A DNA stretch of 64,000 nucleotides from Myxococcales bacterium (GTDB lineage: Bacteria > Myxococcota_A > UBA9160 > UBA4427): NCBI GenBank assembly GCA_022563535.1, contig JADFNE010000007.1:33219-97218 (forward strand), in the 5' to 3' direction. Below the pieces are notes generated by a model. That model was not told the DNA's origin, did not search any database, and saw only the letters and a list, made by a program, of their open reading frames with translations. Each line of letters opens with the position of its first letter. Within the stretch, counting starts at the first letter, position 1. A program made the position numbers and the translations under genes. Shown one piece after another: positions 44,014 through 54,384 of this stretch.

Positions 44014-45093
44014 ATGGATGGCCGCAGCGCGACCTTGCACTCGGTCACCGTCAGCTTCGACGGCCTCTTCATCATCGTTCGAGATCTCGCGGACGGCCGT
44101 GAACTTGCGCGCTGGGTGTTGTCCGAAGTGCGGGCGAATGCCCTGCAAGAGCGCGACATCGTTCATCTCCAGACGACAGCCGATCCCGACGCGCTGCTGA
44201 CGTTACAAGGCGCTGCGACGATCGCCGAACTCACGCAATTGGGCATCGCGACATCGGGCCTTCCGAGAGGTTCCCGAAACAGGCTGGCGTTGGCGGCCGG
44301 GTGTATCGCCGGAATTGCCGCGCTCAGCACGCTAGTCTGGATCTTCATACAGCCTCTCTCCAAGGCCATCGCTCACCGCATCCCCCTTGAAGTCGAGCGC
44401 AGCGCGGTGGGCGGCGTAGAGCAGCGCCTGTCGTCGAGTTATTGCGAAAGCGACGCGGCGATCGATGCGCTGGCTGAACTCGCGACACGCTTGCTCGGCG
44501 AATCCCATGAGCTTCCACCCATCCACATCCTGAATCTCGAAATTCCGAATGCTTTTGCGTTTCCAGGGGGCACCGTGGTCCTGACTCGGGGCCTGACCGA
44601 GCTAGCCGAGGGACCTGACGAAGTGGCCGGGGTCCTCGCGCACGAACTCGAGCACGTGCGGCAGCGCCACGTGATGGCGGGGGTGGTCCGCGGCGCGCTG
44701 CTCTCGACGCTCTGGGCAGTCAGCGTCGGAGACTACACGGGCATGATGGTGATCGACCCCTCGACGGCATTCCAGATCGCCACCCTTAAGTTCTCCCGCG
44801 AAGATGAAGCCGAGGCCGACCGCGGCGCAGTCGAAATGCTTACCCGTGCGGAGATTGGGACGGATGGCCTGGCCAAGTTCTTTGAGCGTCTCGGGTCAGG
44901 AGAAGGAGGAGACGTTCCCGAGTGGCTTTCGAGCCATCCACCCTCCAAACGCCGCGCTGAAGCCACCTCCCAGGTCATCCAGACCCATCGCGCAATCCGA
45001 CCAGCCCTCTCCCCTGAAAAGTGGCAAGCAATCAAACAAGCCTGTGAGGACGCCCCCGCCCCCAAAGTCTCCCTGCGCGACCTTTTTCTATAG
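44014..45093 (+). CDS. M48-family membrane metallopeptidase
   Basis: This 359-residue protein has a soluble N-terminal region (about 85 residues), one membrane helix (LALAAGCIAGIAALSTLVWIF), and an M48 peptidase domain. The zinc motif VLAHELEHVRQRH (HExxH) and the third ligand region SREDEAEADRGAVEML are both present, so it should be active. A hydrophobic segment after the HExxH is typical of HtpX/Ste24-like enzymes. Its position after the DUF898 gene matches a widespread pair. Confidence 0.9.
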   Translation: MDGRSATLHSVTVSFDGLFIIVRDLADGRELARWVLSEVRANALQERDIVHLQTTADPDALLTLQGAATIAELTQLGIATSGLPRGSRNRLALAAGCIAGIAALSTLVWIFIQPLSKAIAHRIPLEVERSAVGGVEQRLSSSYCESDAAIDALAELATRLLGESHELPPIHILNLEIPNAFAFPGGTVVLTRGLTELAEGPDEVAGVLAHELEHVRQRHVMAGVVRGALLSTLWAVSVGDYTGMMVIDPSTAFQIATLKFSREDEAEADRGAVEMLTRAEIGTDGLAKFFERLGSGEGGDVPEWLSSHPPSKRRAEATSQVIQTHRAIRPALSPEKWQAIKQACEDAPAPKVSLRDLFL

Positions 45094-45125
45094 AGAGGTA
45101 ATAGAGGGAATCGAGGTCGTAGAGG

Positions 45126-45818
45126 CTAAGACTCCAACCCTTCAAACAGAATATTGACCCCAGCCTGAATCGACTTCCGACATCCCTCTGCCGAAACCAA
45201 CCCATTGGACCAGGCAATCCGCGCACCCAGCGTGATATGAAACAAAGCCTGAGCAGCTTCCAGCACGTTGACCTTGGCTGAGAGATCCTTGTTCTTGCGA
45301 CCCATCTGCAAAATTTCCGCCAGCAACCCCATCGTGCGGTCATAGAGTTTGAGAACTCTCCGCGAAACCCTCGCCTCGGGACGTGTCGTCGATCGCAGCG
45401 CGATCAAACTCAGGTCGCGATCGCGGGTCAACAACTTGTGTTGCACGTCGAGGAACAGGCTCACGCGTGCACGGGTCGAAAGACTGCGGTTGTCCGCTTT
45501 GCGAAATTGCGCCCAGGCGTCTTCTTGCAAATCCGCCAATTCCTCGATCAGCAACTCTTCCTTGCTTCGTACATGGCGGTAGATCGAGCTTGCACCCATC
45601 CCCGCCTTGGCGGCAATTGCGCGCAGGGTGGCACCATCAAAACCTTTTTCTCGGAACAAAGAGAGCGCGGCCGCTCGAATTCGCGCGCGGCTCTTGCGTC
45701 CACGGACCAGGCGGCCGTCATCGTCGCGCAAGGGAACCCGGCTGCGAGTCTTGGAACCCGCACGGCGTTTACTGGAGGGGTTTGCAGCAGTATTGGACGA
45801 AGCCGCAGTCGATGTCAT
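45126..45818 (-). CDS. TetR/AcrR-family transcriptional regulator
   Basis: This 230-residue protein has a Ser/Arg-rich N-terminal tail (about 40 residues) and a TetR helix-turn-helix: AALSLFREKGFDGATLRAIAAKAGMGASSIYRHVRSKEEL in three visible pieces. The ligand-binding domain is all-helical. It converges on the M48 gene and its start is followed, 132 bp away, by the stop of the E2-like gene on the same strand. No palindromic operator was clear. Confidence 0.88.
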   Translation of the reverse strand: MTSTAASSNTAANPSSKRRAGSKTRSRVPLRDDDGRLVRGRKSRARIRAAALSLFREKGFDGATLRAIAAKAGMGASSIYRHVRSKEELLIEELADLQEDAWAQFRKADNRSLSTRARVSLFLDVQHKLLTRDRDLSLIALRSTTRPEARVSRRVLKLYDRTMGLLAEILQMGRKNKDLSAKVNVLEAAQALFHITLGARIAWSNGLVSAEGCRKSIQAGVNILFEGLES

Positions 45819-45949
45819 CTAGGCGAACAGAATCGCATAGCCGGTACACCGACGACAAGGCTCAATTCAATTCTTCGCGATTATTGTGTTATTTCAGACT
45901 GGCCGGAAATGGCCACTAGCCTGTAACCATTGGCTTAAAAAGGACTTTT

Positions 45950-46756
45950 TCAGCGCAAGGATTCTGGCTTTTCGAGCCTGTCCCGAATCAGGCCCATCGT
46001 CACCGCGGCGTACAGACCGTCTTCGACGCGCTCGTCGTAGGAGTATTGGACGTTCATCACTCGCTTGCCGTCGGCGCGCTCGTGAATCTTGCCAATGATG
46101 CCAAACGCCGAACACGTCCCGTATTCCCAGAGATGGTGATACCCCGCGTCGAGTCCCACCGAGCCCAGGTTGGCGATAAAGACCGAAGTAAAGAGCGGGT
46201 CGTCGTCAATCATGGACTTGGGCAGCATGCCCATCATGTTCATTTTGTGAAGCACCCAGATCCCGAAGCGTATGGCGAACACGGGGAACACCAACGCGAC
46301 GTTCATCTCGCGATCGCTCTGGGTAACCTCGCCGCCCCGGCGTTTGCGCAGGCGACCCATGATCGAGTCCACCATCTCTTCGAGGCTCTCGTCTTTGGGG
46401 AAAATACGCTTTACGGTGTGTAGCGGCGCGCCGTCTTCCATTTTCTGCTTGGCGCTAAAGGTGATGGCCACGTGGTTGCGCTGCCAGAGTCGCCCACCTG
46501 CAACAAAGCGATTGACCCCGGGACGTTCGTGAAACGAGATCGCCAGCGATCGCAGATAGAGATGGAACAACGTCATGCGGCGTTTTTCGTTTCGCCCTTC
46601 GTTGTAGCGGTCGACAAAAGCCAGGGCCTCGTCGACCTCGATCTCGGTCGTGTACAAGACGAGCGAGTCGTTGCGCCGGGGCGACACGAATGGCATGAAC
46701 GCGCGCAGGCGCGACAAATCCTGAATCTTCTCTCCGTCGGGCCGTTTGCCAAACAT
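45950..46756 (-). CDS. 2-oxoacid dehydrogenase E2-like acyltransferase homologue, His lost
   Basis: This 268-residue protein is a stand-alone CAT/E2 catalytic-domain homologue without lipoyl or binding domains. Fold landmarks are LFHLYLRSLAISFHERPGVNRF and VFIANLGSVGLDAGYHHLWEYG. The catalytic motif, DHRxxDG in E2 and CAT enzymes, reads YDERVEDG here, so the general-base His is Glu. It is thus probably not a normal acyltransferase. It starts at ATG 46756, overlapping the GNAT stop by 1 bp (TGATG), so it is coupled to that gene. Confidence 0.72.
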   Translation of the reverse strand: MFGKRPDGEKIQDLSRLRAFMPFVSPRRNDSLVLYTTEIEVDEALAFVDRYNEGRNEKRRMTLFHLYLRSLAISFHERPGVNRFVAGGRLWQRNHVAITFSAKQKMEDGAPLHTVKRIFPKDESLEEMVDSIMGRLRKRRGGEVTQSDREMNVALVFPVFAIRFGIWVLHKMNMMGMLPKSMIDDDPLFTSVFIANLGSVGLDAGYHHLWEYGTCSAFGIIGKIHERADGKRVMNVQYSYDERVEDGLYAAVTMGLIRDRLEKPESLR

Positions 46757-47487
46757 CAGCTGCTCTCCTCACTACCTTCCTTGTTACGTGCTGGACGCGT
46801 CATGCACCAGATCGGTCTGCCAAACGCCTTCAATTCGCGTCCGACTTCGAAGCCCGCGGTCTGGTAGAAGCCGACCAACTCGCTGCGGTCGGTTTCGAGA
46901 TAGCTCGGCATGGCCCGCGCGTCTACATCCCGTAGCCAGAGATTGAGCAGGGCCCGGCCAAGGCCGCTGTGCTGCCGCTCAGGGTGGGTCGCAAGCAGAG
47001 CCAGATAGCAGTGGGGTTGCTTGGGGTGGTGGCGGTCGAGGAGGCGGTAGAGCTGTCCCCAGCGCCGAATGATCCGAAATCCCTGCCCCCAGAGACAACG
47101 CAGCTGCATTGCGATTGGCGGCGGAGCACTCGGATACCCGCCAGGGTCCAGCGATAGCAAAATTGAGGCTATTTCACCTCGAAATGAATCTTTGCTGGGA
47201 TCTGGGGACTCGAGAACGACTCGCCTGAATGAGTAGCGGCGCGAGGCCGCAAGAGTCGCCGCCATTCCGTAGGAATTTACCTCCAGTCTACGTGCGCGAT
47301 CGCGCTCGATCACGGCGCGATTGATCGGGTTGTCGCGAAACGCCAGCGCCAGCAGAGACGCGGCCGCCGGTTCCAGCTCGGGGCCCAGGTCCGCGAGGCG
47401 GTGCTCCGGGCCAAAACCATCGGGTTCGGCCGCCAGAGAGGGTTCTGTTGGTTTCGGAAAGTTCCCAGCTCCTGCCACGCCCCGCAC
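46756..47487 (-). CDS. GNAT-family acetyltransferase
   Basis: The start is uncertain: GTG 47487 gives 243 residues; in-frame starts at 47565 and beyond would overlap the divergent cNMP gene. The core GNAT acetyl-CoA loop is visible as LLATHPERQHSGLGRALLNLWL (Q/R-x-x-G-x-G/A), followed by YLETDRSELVGFYQTAGFEVG, with the typical C-terminal strand. The N-terminal part (ASLLALAFRDNPINRAVI) fits small-molecule acetyltransferases. Substrate unknown. It is directly upstream of and coupled to the E2-like gene. Confidence 0.75.
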   Translation of the reverse strand: MRGVAGAGNFPKPTEPSLAAEPDGFGPEHRLADLGPELEPAAASLLALAFRDNPINRAVIERDRARRLEVNSYGMAATLAASRRYSFRRVVLESPDPSKDSFRGEIASILLSLDPGGYPSAPPPIAMQLRCLWGQGFRIIRRWGQLYRLLDRHHPKQPHCYLALLATHPERQHSGLGRALLNLWLRDVDARAMPSYLETDRSELVGFYQTAGFEVGRELKAFGRPIWCMTRPARNKEGSEESS

Positions 47488-47563
47488 GCTAGCAGCCCGG
47501 ATCGAACCCAGCGGATCTCCTGCGGCGGTCAAGCCCGAACCCCCAGAGAGCGATAAGAAGCGC

Positions 47564-48946
47564 ATGGCAGCAGAGTCCCTTAAAAAGCTTCGGGCCACGG
47601 CCTCGATGGCATTGCGCAACGGCGACTTTGAACAGGCAATTGCCGGTTACCGCGAACTCGAGCAACTCGAGCCCCAAAACCCAATCTGGTGTCAGCGGCG
47701 CGCCGAGATCTACGAGCGACAGGGACTGCACACCCAGGCGATCAACGGCTTCGGATACGCGCTGGGGATTGCGATCGACGCTTCTGAGATCATCACAGCC
47801 ATTGCGCTCTGCAAACAGATCCTCGAAATCGACCCGAGTCACAGCGCGGCACTCGAACGTCTTCACTCGCTTTGTTCAGATGCTCAATGCCCGCCGGAAG
47901 CGCCTGCCCACGCAGCGCCCGTGCTCAGTCCCGAACCCGAACTCGATGACGCACCTCTGGAAGAAATGTTGTTGACCGAGGCCGTGTCCGGCAGCTCTCC
48001 CGATGTTTCCAGTGCCGATCTCGACGACCCGGGGATCATCGAAATCCCACTGGTTTACGAGGCACCGCGCCAGTATCTCTCTCCGCCAGATAACGCCGCG
48101 CCTCCAACTGCGCGCGAACAACTGATGAACACACCGCTGTTCGGTAGCCTCGACGCCCGCAGCCTCAGCGCTTTGATCAAGCGCGTCAAGATCGTCTCAC
48201 TCGACGAGGGCGAGGTGTTGTTCCGCCAGGGCGACTCGGCCGACACGCTCTATGTCGTCGCCGACGGAGCAGTGGTCCCGATCGCCGAGGGAGAGTCGCG
48301 CAAGAAACTCGCAGTGCTCGAGGCTGGCTCGTTCTTTGGCGAGATTGGCCTGATGACCAACCGCCGACGCAACGCCACCATTCAGGCGATTGTCGAAAGT
48401 CGGCTCCTCGCCATCGATCGTAAGGCCATGTGGGGGCTGATCCGCAGGCACCCCGAGGTGCTCGAAGTCATGTTGTGCTTCTTGCGCGATCGACTGGTCG
48501 ACCGCTTGATCCGCACGAACCCACTGTTTGGATCGTTTCCGGCCAACCAGCGCGCATTGGTCGCCAAACAGTTTCGGCTTCTCGAAGTGCGCAGCGGGAC
48601 CTCGTTGATCGAACAAGGGCGCGTCTCCGAGGATCTGTTCGCGCTGCTCGCAGGCTCGGTTCATGTCATCAAGATGGATATCGATTCCGACAAGGTGCTC
48701 GCCGTTCTCGAACACGGATCCATCTTTGGAGAAATGTCGGTGCTCGAACAGTCCCCGGCAATCGCCACTGTCGTTGCGCAGACGAAGTGCTGGGTGCTGG
48801 CTCTGTCCCGGGACAAACTGGTGCGACTGATCGCGAACAACCCTCAGGCCGAAGCCGTCATCAAAGAGATGGCCGAAGGCCGCGAAAACCAGAACGCAAA
48901 CCGCAGTAAGACCCCCGTCGATCTGGACGGGGGTGAGGCTCCATGA
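47564..48946 (+). CDS. double cyclic-nucleotide-binding protein with TPR-like N-terminus
   Basis: This 460-residue protein starts at ATG 47564. The N-terminal 100 residues resemble TPR repeats (MALRNGDFEQAIAGYRELE). An Ala/Pro/Glu-rich linker (about 100-185) leads to two cNMP-binding beta-barrels: the first around residues 190-310 (GEVLFRQGDSADTLYVVADG, FFGEIGLMTNRRRNATI), the second around 320-440 (SLIEQGRVSEDLFALLAGSV, IFGEMSVLEQSPAIATV). FGE and the Arg/Ala phosphate-cassette positions suggest cAMP or cGMP binding. No HTH is present, so it is not a CRP. It overlaps the cyclase gene by 4 bp (ATGA). Confidence 0.88.
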   Translation: MAAESLKKLRATASMALRNGDFEQAIAGYRELEQLEPQNPIWCQRRAEIYERQGLHTQAINGFGYALGIAIDASEIITAIALCKQILEIDPSHSAALERLHSLCSDAQCPPEAPAHAAPVLSPEPELDDAPLEEMLLTEAVSGSSPDVSSADLDDPGIIEIPLVYEAPRQYLSPPDNAAPPTAREQLMNTPLFGSLDARSLSALIKRVKIVSLDEGEVLFRQGDSADTLYVVADGAVVPIAEGESRKKLAVLEAGSFFGEIGLMTNRRRNATIQAIVESRLLAIDRKAMWGLIRRHPEVLEVMLCFLRDRLVDRLIRTNPLFGSFPANQRALVAKQFRLLEVRSGTSLIEQGRVSEDLFALLAGSVHVIKMDIDSDKVLAVLEHGSIFGEMSVLEQSPAIATVVAQTKCWVLALSRDKLVRLIANNPQAEAVIKEMAEGRENQNANRSKTPVDLDGGEAP

Positions 48947-50637
48947 GCCACCGCCGCGAACAAGGCGAGACCGAACCCCCAGGCAAGAAGATTCTACGAC
49001 TCACCTATCGAGTCGGGGACCGGGACGAAATCGTCGAATCCGAGTCGAGTTCGCTTGTCATCGGTCGGGCCAGCGATGCCGACGTGCAGATCAAACACGA
49101 GAGCGTCTCCCGACATCACGCCAAGATCGTGCGCAGTGATCGCGGCTTTGAAGTCGTCGACCTGAACAGTAAAAATCACGTCAAGCTCAATACGTATCGC
49201 GTAAAGCGCGAGTGGCTTCGCAACGGTGATCGAATCGATGTCGGGGCAGCTCGCATCTACGTTGAAATCATTGACCGGCCGCAGTCCAGCCCTGCAAACG
49301 TGGTTTTCGAAGAAACCGCGCCAGAACGGCCGCAACACACCGAGATGATCCACGTCAACAACATGGACCTGTTGATGAACTCGTCGAGCGATCTGCAGGG
49401 AGTTCCGAACTGGAACTCGAAAGCCAGTTGGCCGAAGAACGACGCGAACGATGCGTCTGCAGGCCACGACGTAAGTAACTTGCTGCGGCTGGTGAGCGAC
49501 GCCGCCGAAGCGCTTTTGAGCTGCGATTCCCTCGATCAAACCCTCGATCGCATTCTCGCTCTCGTGTTCAACAGCCTGCCGGTCGAGCGCGGAGTAATCT
49601 GTTTCTACGACGAATCCAACGACAAGATCATTCCCAAAGTCATGCGCACCCTCGACGGCCGCCCGGACACCCAGATCATCATCAGCAACAAGATTGCCCG
49701 CAGTTGCATCAGCGAAAAGCGGGCGGTCCTGGTCAAGGACGCGCTTTCGGACAATCAATTCGGCGGCGCCGACAGCGTGATCCTGTTGGACATCCATTCG
49801 GCCATGTGCGCCCCGCTCTACCGCGACGGCCGGGTAATCGGAGTCATTTACGTCGACCGCACCTCACCGCGAGATCATTTCAAAATCCACGACCTTCAGG
49901 CCCTGAGTGCCTTGGCGATCCTTTCAGCGGTCGCGGTGGAACAGGGAACCTTGCGCGACGACATTCGCCGAGAACAGGACATCCGCGCAAAGCTCGCTCG
50001 CTACTGCGCACCGGCCGTCGTCGACCGCATAACCCGAGACTCGGACGCGGTCCAGCGAGACATGGTTTCGGATGAGGGCGAGGTGAGTGTGCTCTTTGCC
50101 GACCTTACCGACTTCACCGCCATGGCCGAAAACTTGCGGCCAAGTGAAGTGATCCGCGTGCTCAACCAGATCTTTGAGCGGTTGAGCGAGGCGGTCTTCG
50201 ACTACGAAGGTACCTTGGACAAGTTTCGCGGCGACGGCATGATGGCGTTCTTTGGCGCACCACTCGCACAACCCGACCACGCCGAGCGAGCGGTGAGAGC
50301 AGCACTCCGCATGCAGGCTCTCCTGGCAGACGTCAATGCCAACACCAACAAGGGTCGCTTCATTTCCATGCGTATCGGCATCAATTCGGGACCCGTGGTG
50401 GTGGGCGACATCGGCTCGCCGCAGCGCAAGGACTACACCGTGATTGGTGACGTGGTGAACATCGCCAGCCGGCTCGAGTCGTCGGTGGCTCAGCCCGGGC
50501 AGGTCGTGATCGGCCCGAGAACGTATCGCCAGGTCGCCCCGCTGTTTCACTGCGAAGAACTCGAAGCGGTGCGGCTGAAGGGCCGGATCCGCACGGTCAA
50601 GCCTCACCTGGTATTGGGCCGCCGCAACTCCTCCTGA
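48943..50637 (+). CDS. FHA-GAF adenylate/guanylate cyclase
   Basis: This 564-residue class III cyclase has an N-terminal FHA domain (about 20-105; VIGRASDADVQIKHESVSRHHAKI), which binds phospho-Thr, then a GAF domain (about 180-335), then the catalytic domain (about 375-550). The catalytic part has VLFADLTDFTAMAENL (first metal Asp), KFRGDGMMAFFGAP (second metal Asp), and the SxYxVxGDVVNIASRLES segment (KDYTVIGDVVNIASRLES). The overlap with the cNMP-binding gene strongly suggests one signalling unit in which cyclase output is read by its partner. Confidence 0.9.
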   Translation: MSHRREQGETEPPGKKILRLTYRVGDRDEIVESESSSLVIGRASDADVQIKHESVSRHHAKIVRSDRGFEVVDLNSKNHVKLNTYRVKREWLRNGDRIDVGAARIYVEIIDRPQSSPANVVFEETAPERPQHTEMIHVNNMDLLMNSSSDLQGVPNWNSKASWPKNDANDASAGHDVSNLLRLVSDAAEALLSCDSLDQTLDRILALVFNSLPVERGVICFYDESNDKIIPKVMRTLDGRPDTQIIISNKIARSCISEKRAVLVKDALSDNQFGGADSVILLDIHSAMCAPLYRDGRVIGVIYVDRTSPRDHFKIHDLQALSALAILSAVAVEQGTLRDDIRREQDIRAKLARYCAPAVVDRITRDSDAVQRDMVSDEGEVSVLFADLTDFTAMAENLRPSEVIRVLNQIFERLSEAVFDYEGTLDKFRGDGMMAFFGAPLAQPDHAERAVRAALRMQALLADVNANTNKGRFISMRIGINSGPVVVGDIGSPQRKDYTVIGDVVNIASRLESSVAQPGQVVIGPRTYRQVAPLFHCEELEAVRLKGRIRTVKPHLVLGRRNSS

Positions 50638-50726
50638 ACCGACCCGAACGGACGTGAGATGGAGGCTGCCCGCGCAGGCGCTACCCTGCCCGCTCACCCC
50701 TCGATCCGGTCGGGAGTCTTCGCAAC

Positions 50727-51941
50727 GTGAGCCAAAACAAAGATTCGAATGCCTCGGTTCAGGAACAGTTGAGCCAGTTGCTCGTTCCGACCTATCTCCC
50801 CCAACCGATTACCCTCGTGCGCGGTGAAGGTTGCACGCTGTGGGATGCCGACGGCAACGAATACCTCGACATGATGGGTGGGATCGCAACTGCGGCGCTC
50901 GGCCACTGCAACCCCAAGGTATCCGAAGCGCTCATGCGACAGGCGCAACAGGTCTGGCATGTCTCCAACCTGTATACCACCGCACCCCAACTCGAACTCG
51001 CAAAGCGATTGATCGAACATTCGTTTGCGGACCGGGTCTTCTTTGCCAACTCCGGCGCGGAAGCCAATGAAGTGGCGCTAAAACTCGCACGACGCCACCA
51101 CTACGTCGAAGGTCGCGACCGCACTGAGATCATTTGCTTCGACGGAAGCTTCCACGGAAGAACGCTCTTCACCTTGACGGCAACGGGCACCCCAGCCTAC
51201 CGCGAGGGCTTCGAACCCGTGGTCCCCGGAATTCATCACGCACCCTACAATGATCTCGCTGCGGTCAAGCAACTGGTTGGTGACCGCACTGCGGCCATAC
51301 TGGTCGAACCCATCATGGGAGAGGGCGGCGTCATCCCCGCGACCCCGGAGTTCTTGTCGGGCTTGCGACAGTTGGCCGACGATTGCGGTTGTCTACTGAT
51401 CTTTGACGAAATTCAGACCGGCATGGGACGCACCGGTTCCCTGTTTGCCTATGAAAATTACGGAGTCGTTCCCGACATCATGACCCTTGCCAAGGCGTTG
51501 GGAAATGGCATTCCGATCGGGGCCATGTTGACGCGCAACGAAATCGCGGCAGCACTCGTGCCCGGAACCCACGGCTCGACGTTTGGCGGCAACCCCCTCG
51601 CCACCGCGTGTGGCGCGGCCGTCATGGCCGAACTGACCGAAGGCGGTGTGCTCGCCCACGCCAAGCAGATGGGCAAACTGCTCGGCGAACGCCTCGACGC
51701 CCTGGCGAGTCGGTTGGGACCCGAGCGCATCATCGAAGCGCGGGGCGTCGGATTGCTGCGAGGCCTGGAACTCACCGCACCGGCCGCAGACGTTGTCGCC
51801 GGCTGCCGAGAAGAAGGCGTCCTCGTCATTACAGCCGGAGCCAATGTCGTACGCCTCGCCCCGCCGCTGATCATTGACGAAGCCGAGATCGAGCGCGGCA
51901 CCCAGGTTCTCGAAAGCGTACTGGCACGAGTGATCGGCTAG
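50727..51941 (+). CDS. argD: acetylornithine/succinylornithine aminotransferase
   Basis: This 404-residue PLP class III aminotransferase of arginine synthesis starts at GTG 50727. Visible are GIATAALGHCNPKVSEAL, FFANSGAEANEVALKLAR, CFDGSFHGRTLFTLTATG, LLIFDEIQTGMGRTGSLFA, and the PLP Lys in MTLAKALGNGIPIGAML, then HGSTFGGNPLATACG. Length and motifs match ArgD better than other ornithine-type aminotransferases. No other arg genes are near. Confidence 0.92.
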   Translation: MSQNKDSNASVQEQLSQLLVPTYLPQPITLVRGEGCTLWDADGNEYLDMMGGIATAALGHCNPKVSEALMRQAQQVWHVSNLYTTAPQLELAKRLIEHSFADRVFFANSGAEANEVALKLARRHHYVEGRDRTEIICFDGSFHGRTLFTLTATGTPAYREGFEPVVPGIHHAPYNDLAAVKQLVGDRTAAILVEPIMGEGGVIPATPEFLSGLRQLADDCGCLLIFDEIQTGMGRTGSLFAYENYGVVPDIMTLAKALGNGIPIGAMLTRNEIAAALVPGTHGSTFGGNPLATACGAAVMAELTEGGVLAHAKQMGKLLGERLDALASRLGPERIIEARGVGLLRGLELTAPAADVVAGCREEGVLVITAGANVVRLAPPLIIDEAEIERGTQVLESVLARVIG

Positions 51942-51948
51942 CGGTTGA

Positions 51949-53013
<1,065 letters not shown>

Positions 53014-53039
53014 CAACCTTCCTTTATCACCTGCTCAAA

Positions 53040-53116
53040 TGGCACCCCGAACAGGATTCGAACCTGTGACCCGTCGCTTAGAAGGCGACTGCTCTATCCA
53101 ACTGAGCTACCGGGGC
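53040..53116 (-). tRNA. tRNA-Arg (anticodon TCT)
   Basis: This 77-nt gene with encoded CCA reads, on the minus strand, from GCCCCGG through TAGCTCAGTTGG, the anticodon loop CTTCTAA, the T-loop GGTTCGAATCC and the acceptor 3' strand TCGGGGT, then GCCA. All four stems form. Confidence 0.95.
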
Positions 53117-53257
53117 AAAACCGGGGCTAGACTAGCGCTCAATCGGGCGGCGGTGCAGCCGAGCATTCGACCGTTGAGCGAGCAATTATGGCCCCAGCAT
53201 ACACGCGCTGCGTTGACACCCCGTCGGCTGCTGCCTACGCTCCTCGCCCTTCTTGCG

Positions 53258-53334
53258 GTGGGCGTAGCTCAGTTGGTTAGAGCGCCGGATTGTGATTCCG
53301 GAGGTCGCGGGTTCAATTCCCGTCGCCCACCCCA
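53258..53334 (+). tRNA. tRNA-His (anticodon GTG)
   Basis: The acceptor GTGGGCG (53258-53264) pairs with CGCCCAC (53324-53330), the anticodon loop is TTGTGAT, the T-loop GGTTCAATTCC, and C73 is followed by encoded CCA. The genome-encoded G at 53257 is available as the extra -1 residue of tRNA-His. Confidence 0.95.
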
Positions 53335-53598
53335 CGAACGCCACGCTGCCCCGCTTGAACGCAGATGCGGATGCAGATAACGGCGACTGCGTTGTGCGGC
53401 CGGATCGCGCCGGCCGGGTCGGTTGCGAGACTCTGGCGCCGACCTCTCCTAAGTATCTGTTTTTTAAACGAATACTCGACCTCCGTCACCCCCTGGGGCG
53501 CCTCGATTCGAGCGATTTGACCCGCGACAGCCCGACCCCGATCGCGCTAAAATCCGAAGGCTCGCAGTAACGCGAAGGACACCCCTCAGAGGCTCGAA

Positions 53599-53838
53599 AT
53601 GAACAGGATCCGCGCTGCACGACAAGCGCTTGGTTGGACACAGAGTCAACTCGCACGAAGAGCGGGCATCTCTACTCGCACCATCCACGCCGTAGAAAAA
53701 GGAATGACGTGCCGCCAGGCCACCAAGCGCCTCATCTTGAACGCGCTCGGCGTTCCTTGGGACATGCGAAACGAATACTTTGTCCCGATAGTGCGCAGCG
53801 TGCGAACCATCGAACACCGCGAACTGAACACGGCCTGA
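53599..53838 (+). CDS. small XRE-type helix-turn-helix protein
   Basis: This 79-residue protein is almost entirely one Cro/CI-type HTH: IRAARQALGWTQSQLARRAGISTRTIHAVEKG, then KRLILNALGVPWDMR. AGAGG lies 8 nt before ATG 53599. There is no dimerisation domain or visible toxin partner downstream. It stands in a 640-bp stretch between tRNA-His and the DoxX gene, the start of the less conserved part of the window. About 260 bp upstream (53335-53598) hold only a GC hairpin at 53397-53416. Confidence 0.8.
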   Translation: MNRIRAARQALGWTQSQLARRAGISTRTIHAVEKGMTCRQATKRLILNALGVPWDMRNEYFVPIVRSVRTIEHRELNTA

Positions 53839-53973
53839 TCTCAAAAAAAGAGAGGCCACCCCCCCACACACACATGAAACCACCTTCGATCACCTGGTGT
53901 CTAGTCCTGGGCGACCGCAGTGATTGATCTAATTACGATTCAACGTCCTGATGAAATTCCTGGAGGAAAAACC

Positions 53974-54384
53974 TTGGCGTCATTCATGACGAAATACGAA
54001 AGTCACACCTATGCCTTGCTGCGAATCATCGTCGGGTTTCTCTTCTTTTGGCACGGCATGCAAAAGTTGTTCAACTTCCCCCCGGCGGGTTGGGAAATTC
54101 CCGCCATGGTCAAATACGTCGCGGGTTCGATCGAGCTCGTCGGCGGTGCGCTAATCGCGGTCGGGTTGCTGACCCGATGGGCCGCGTTCCTGTGTTCCGG
54201 TTTGATGGCCGCCGCCTATTGGACGGCTCACGGAACCAATCACGTACTTCCCATAGTGAATGACGGTGAACTCGCAGTTCTCTATTGCTTCGTTTTTTTG
54301 GCCATCGCTTCCCAGGGACCGGGGATCTGGAGCATCGACGCGATGCGAGAAAGTGGCGGCGAGGTCCCCGAAGCGATCACCTGA
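53974..54384 (+). CDS. DoxX-family membrane protein
   Basis: The TTG at 53974 is chosen because GGAGG (53962-53966) lies 7 nt upstream; ATG 53986 is too far from it and an ATG at 53920 lacks such a site. The 136-residue product has four membrane helices with ALLRIIVGFLFFWHGMQKLF, SIELVGGALIAVGLLTRWAA and a final AIASQGPGIWSID. These match DoxX/quinol-oxidase-associated proteins. Function is unclear; members are linked to redox stress. Confidence 0.85.
   Translation: MASFMTKYESHTYALLRIIVGFLFFWHGMQKLFNFPPAGWEIPAMVKYVAGSIELVGGALIAVGLLTRWAAFLCSGLMAAAYWTAHGTNHVLPIVNDGELAVLYCFVFLAIASQGPGIWSIDAMRESGGEVPEAIT

Noticed and set aside
53397..53416. Terminator after tRNA-His
   Set aside because: CGGCCGG/CCGGCCG forms a 7-bp hairpin but no T-run follows on either strand, so it is not called as a terminator.
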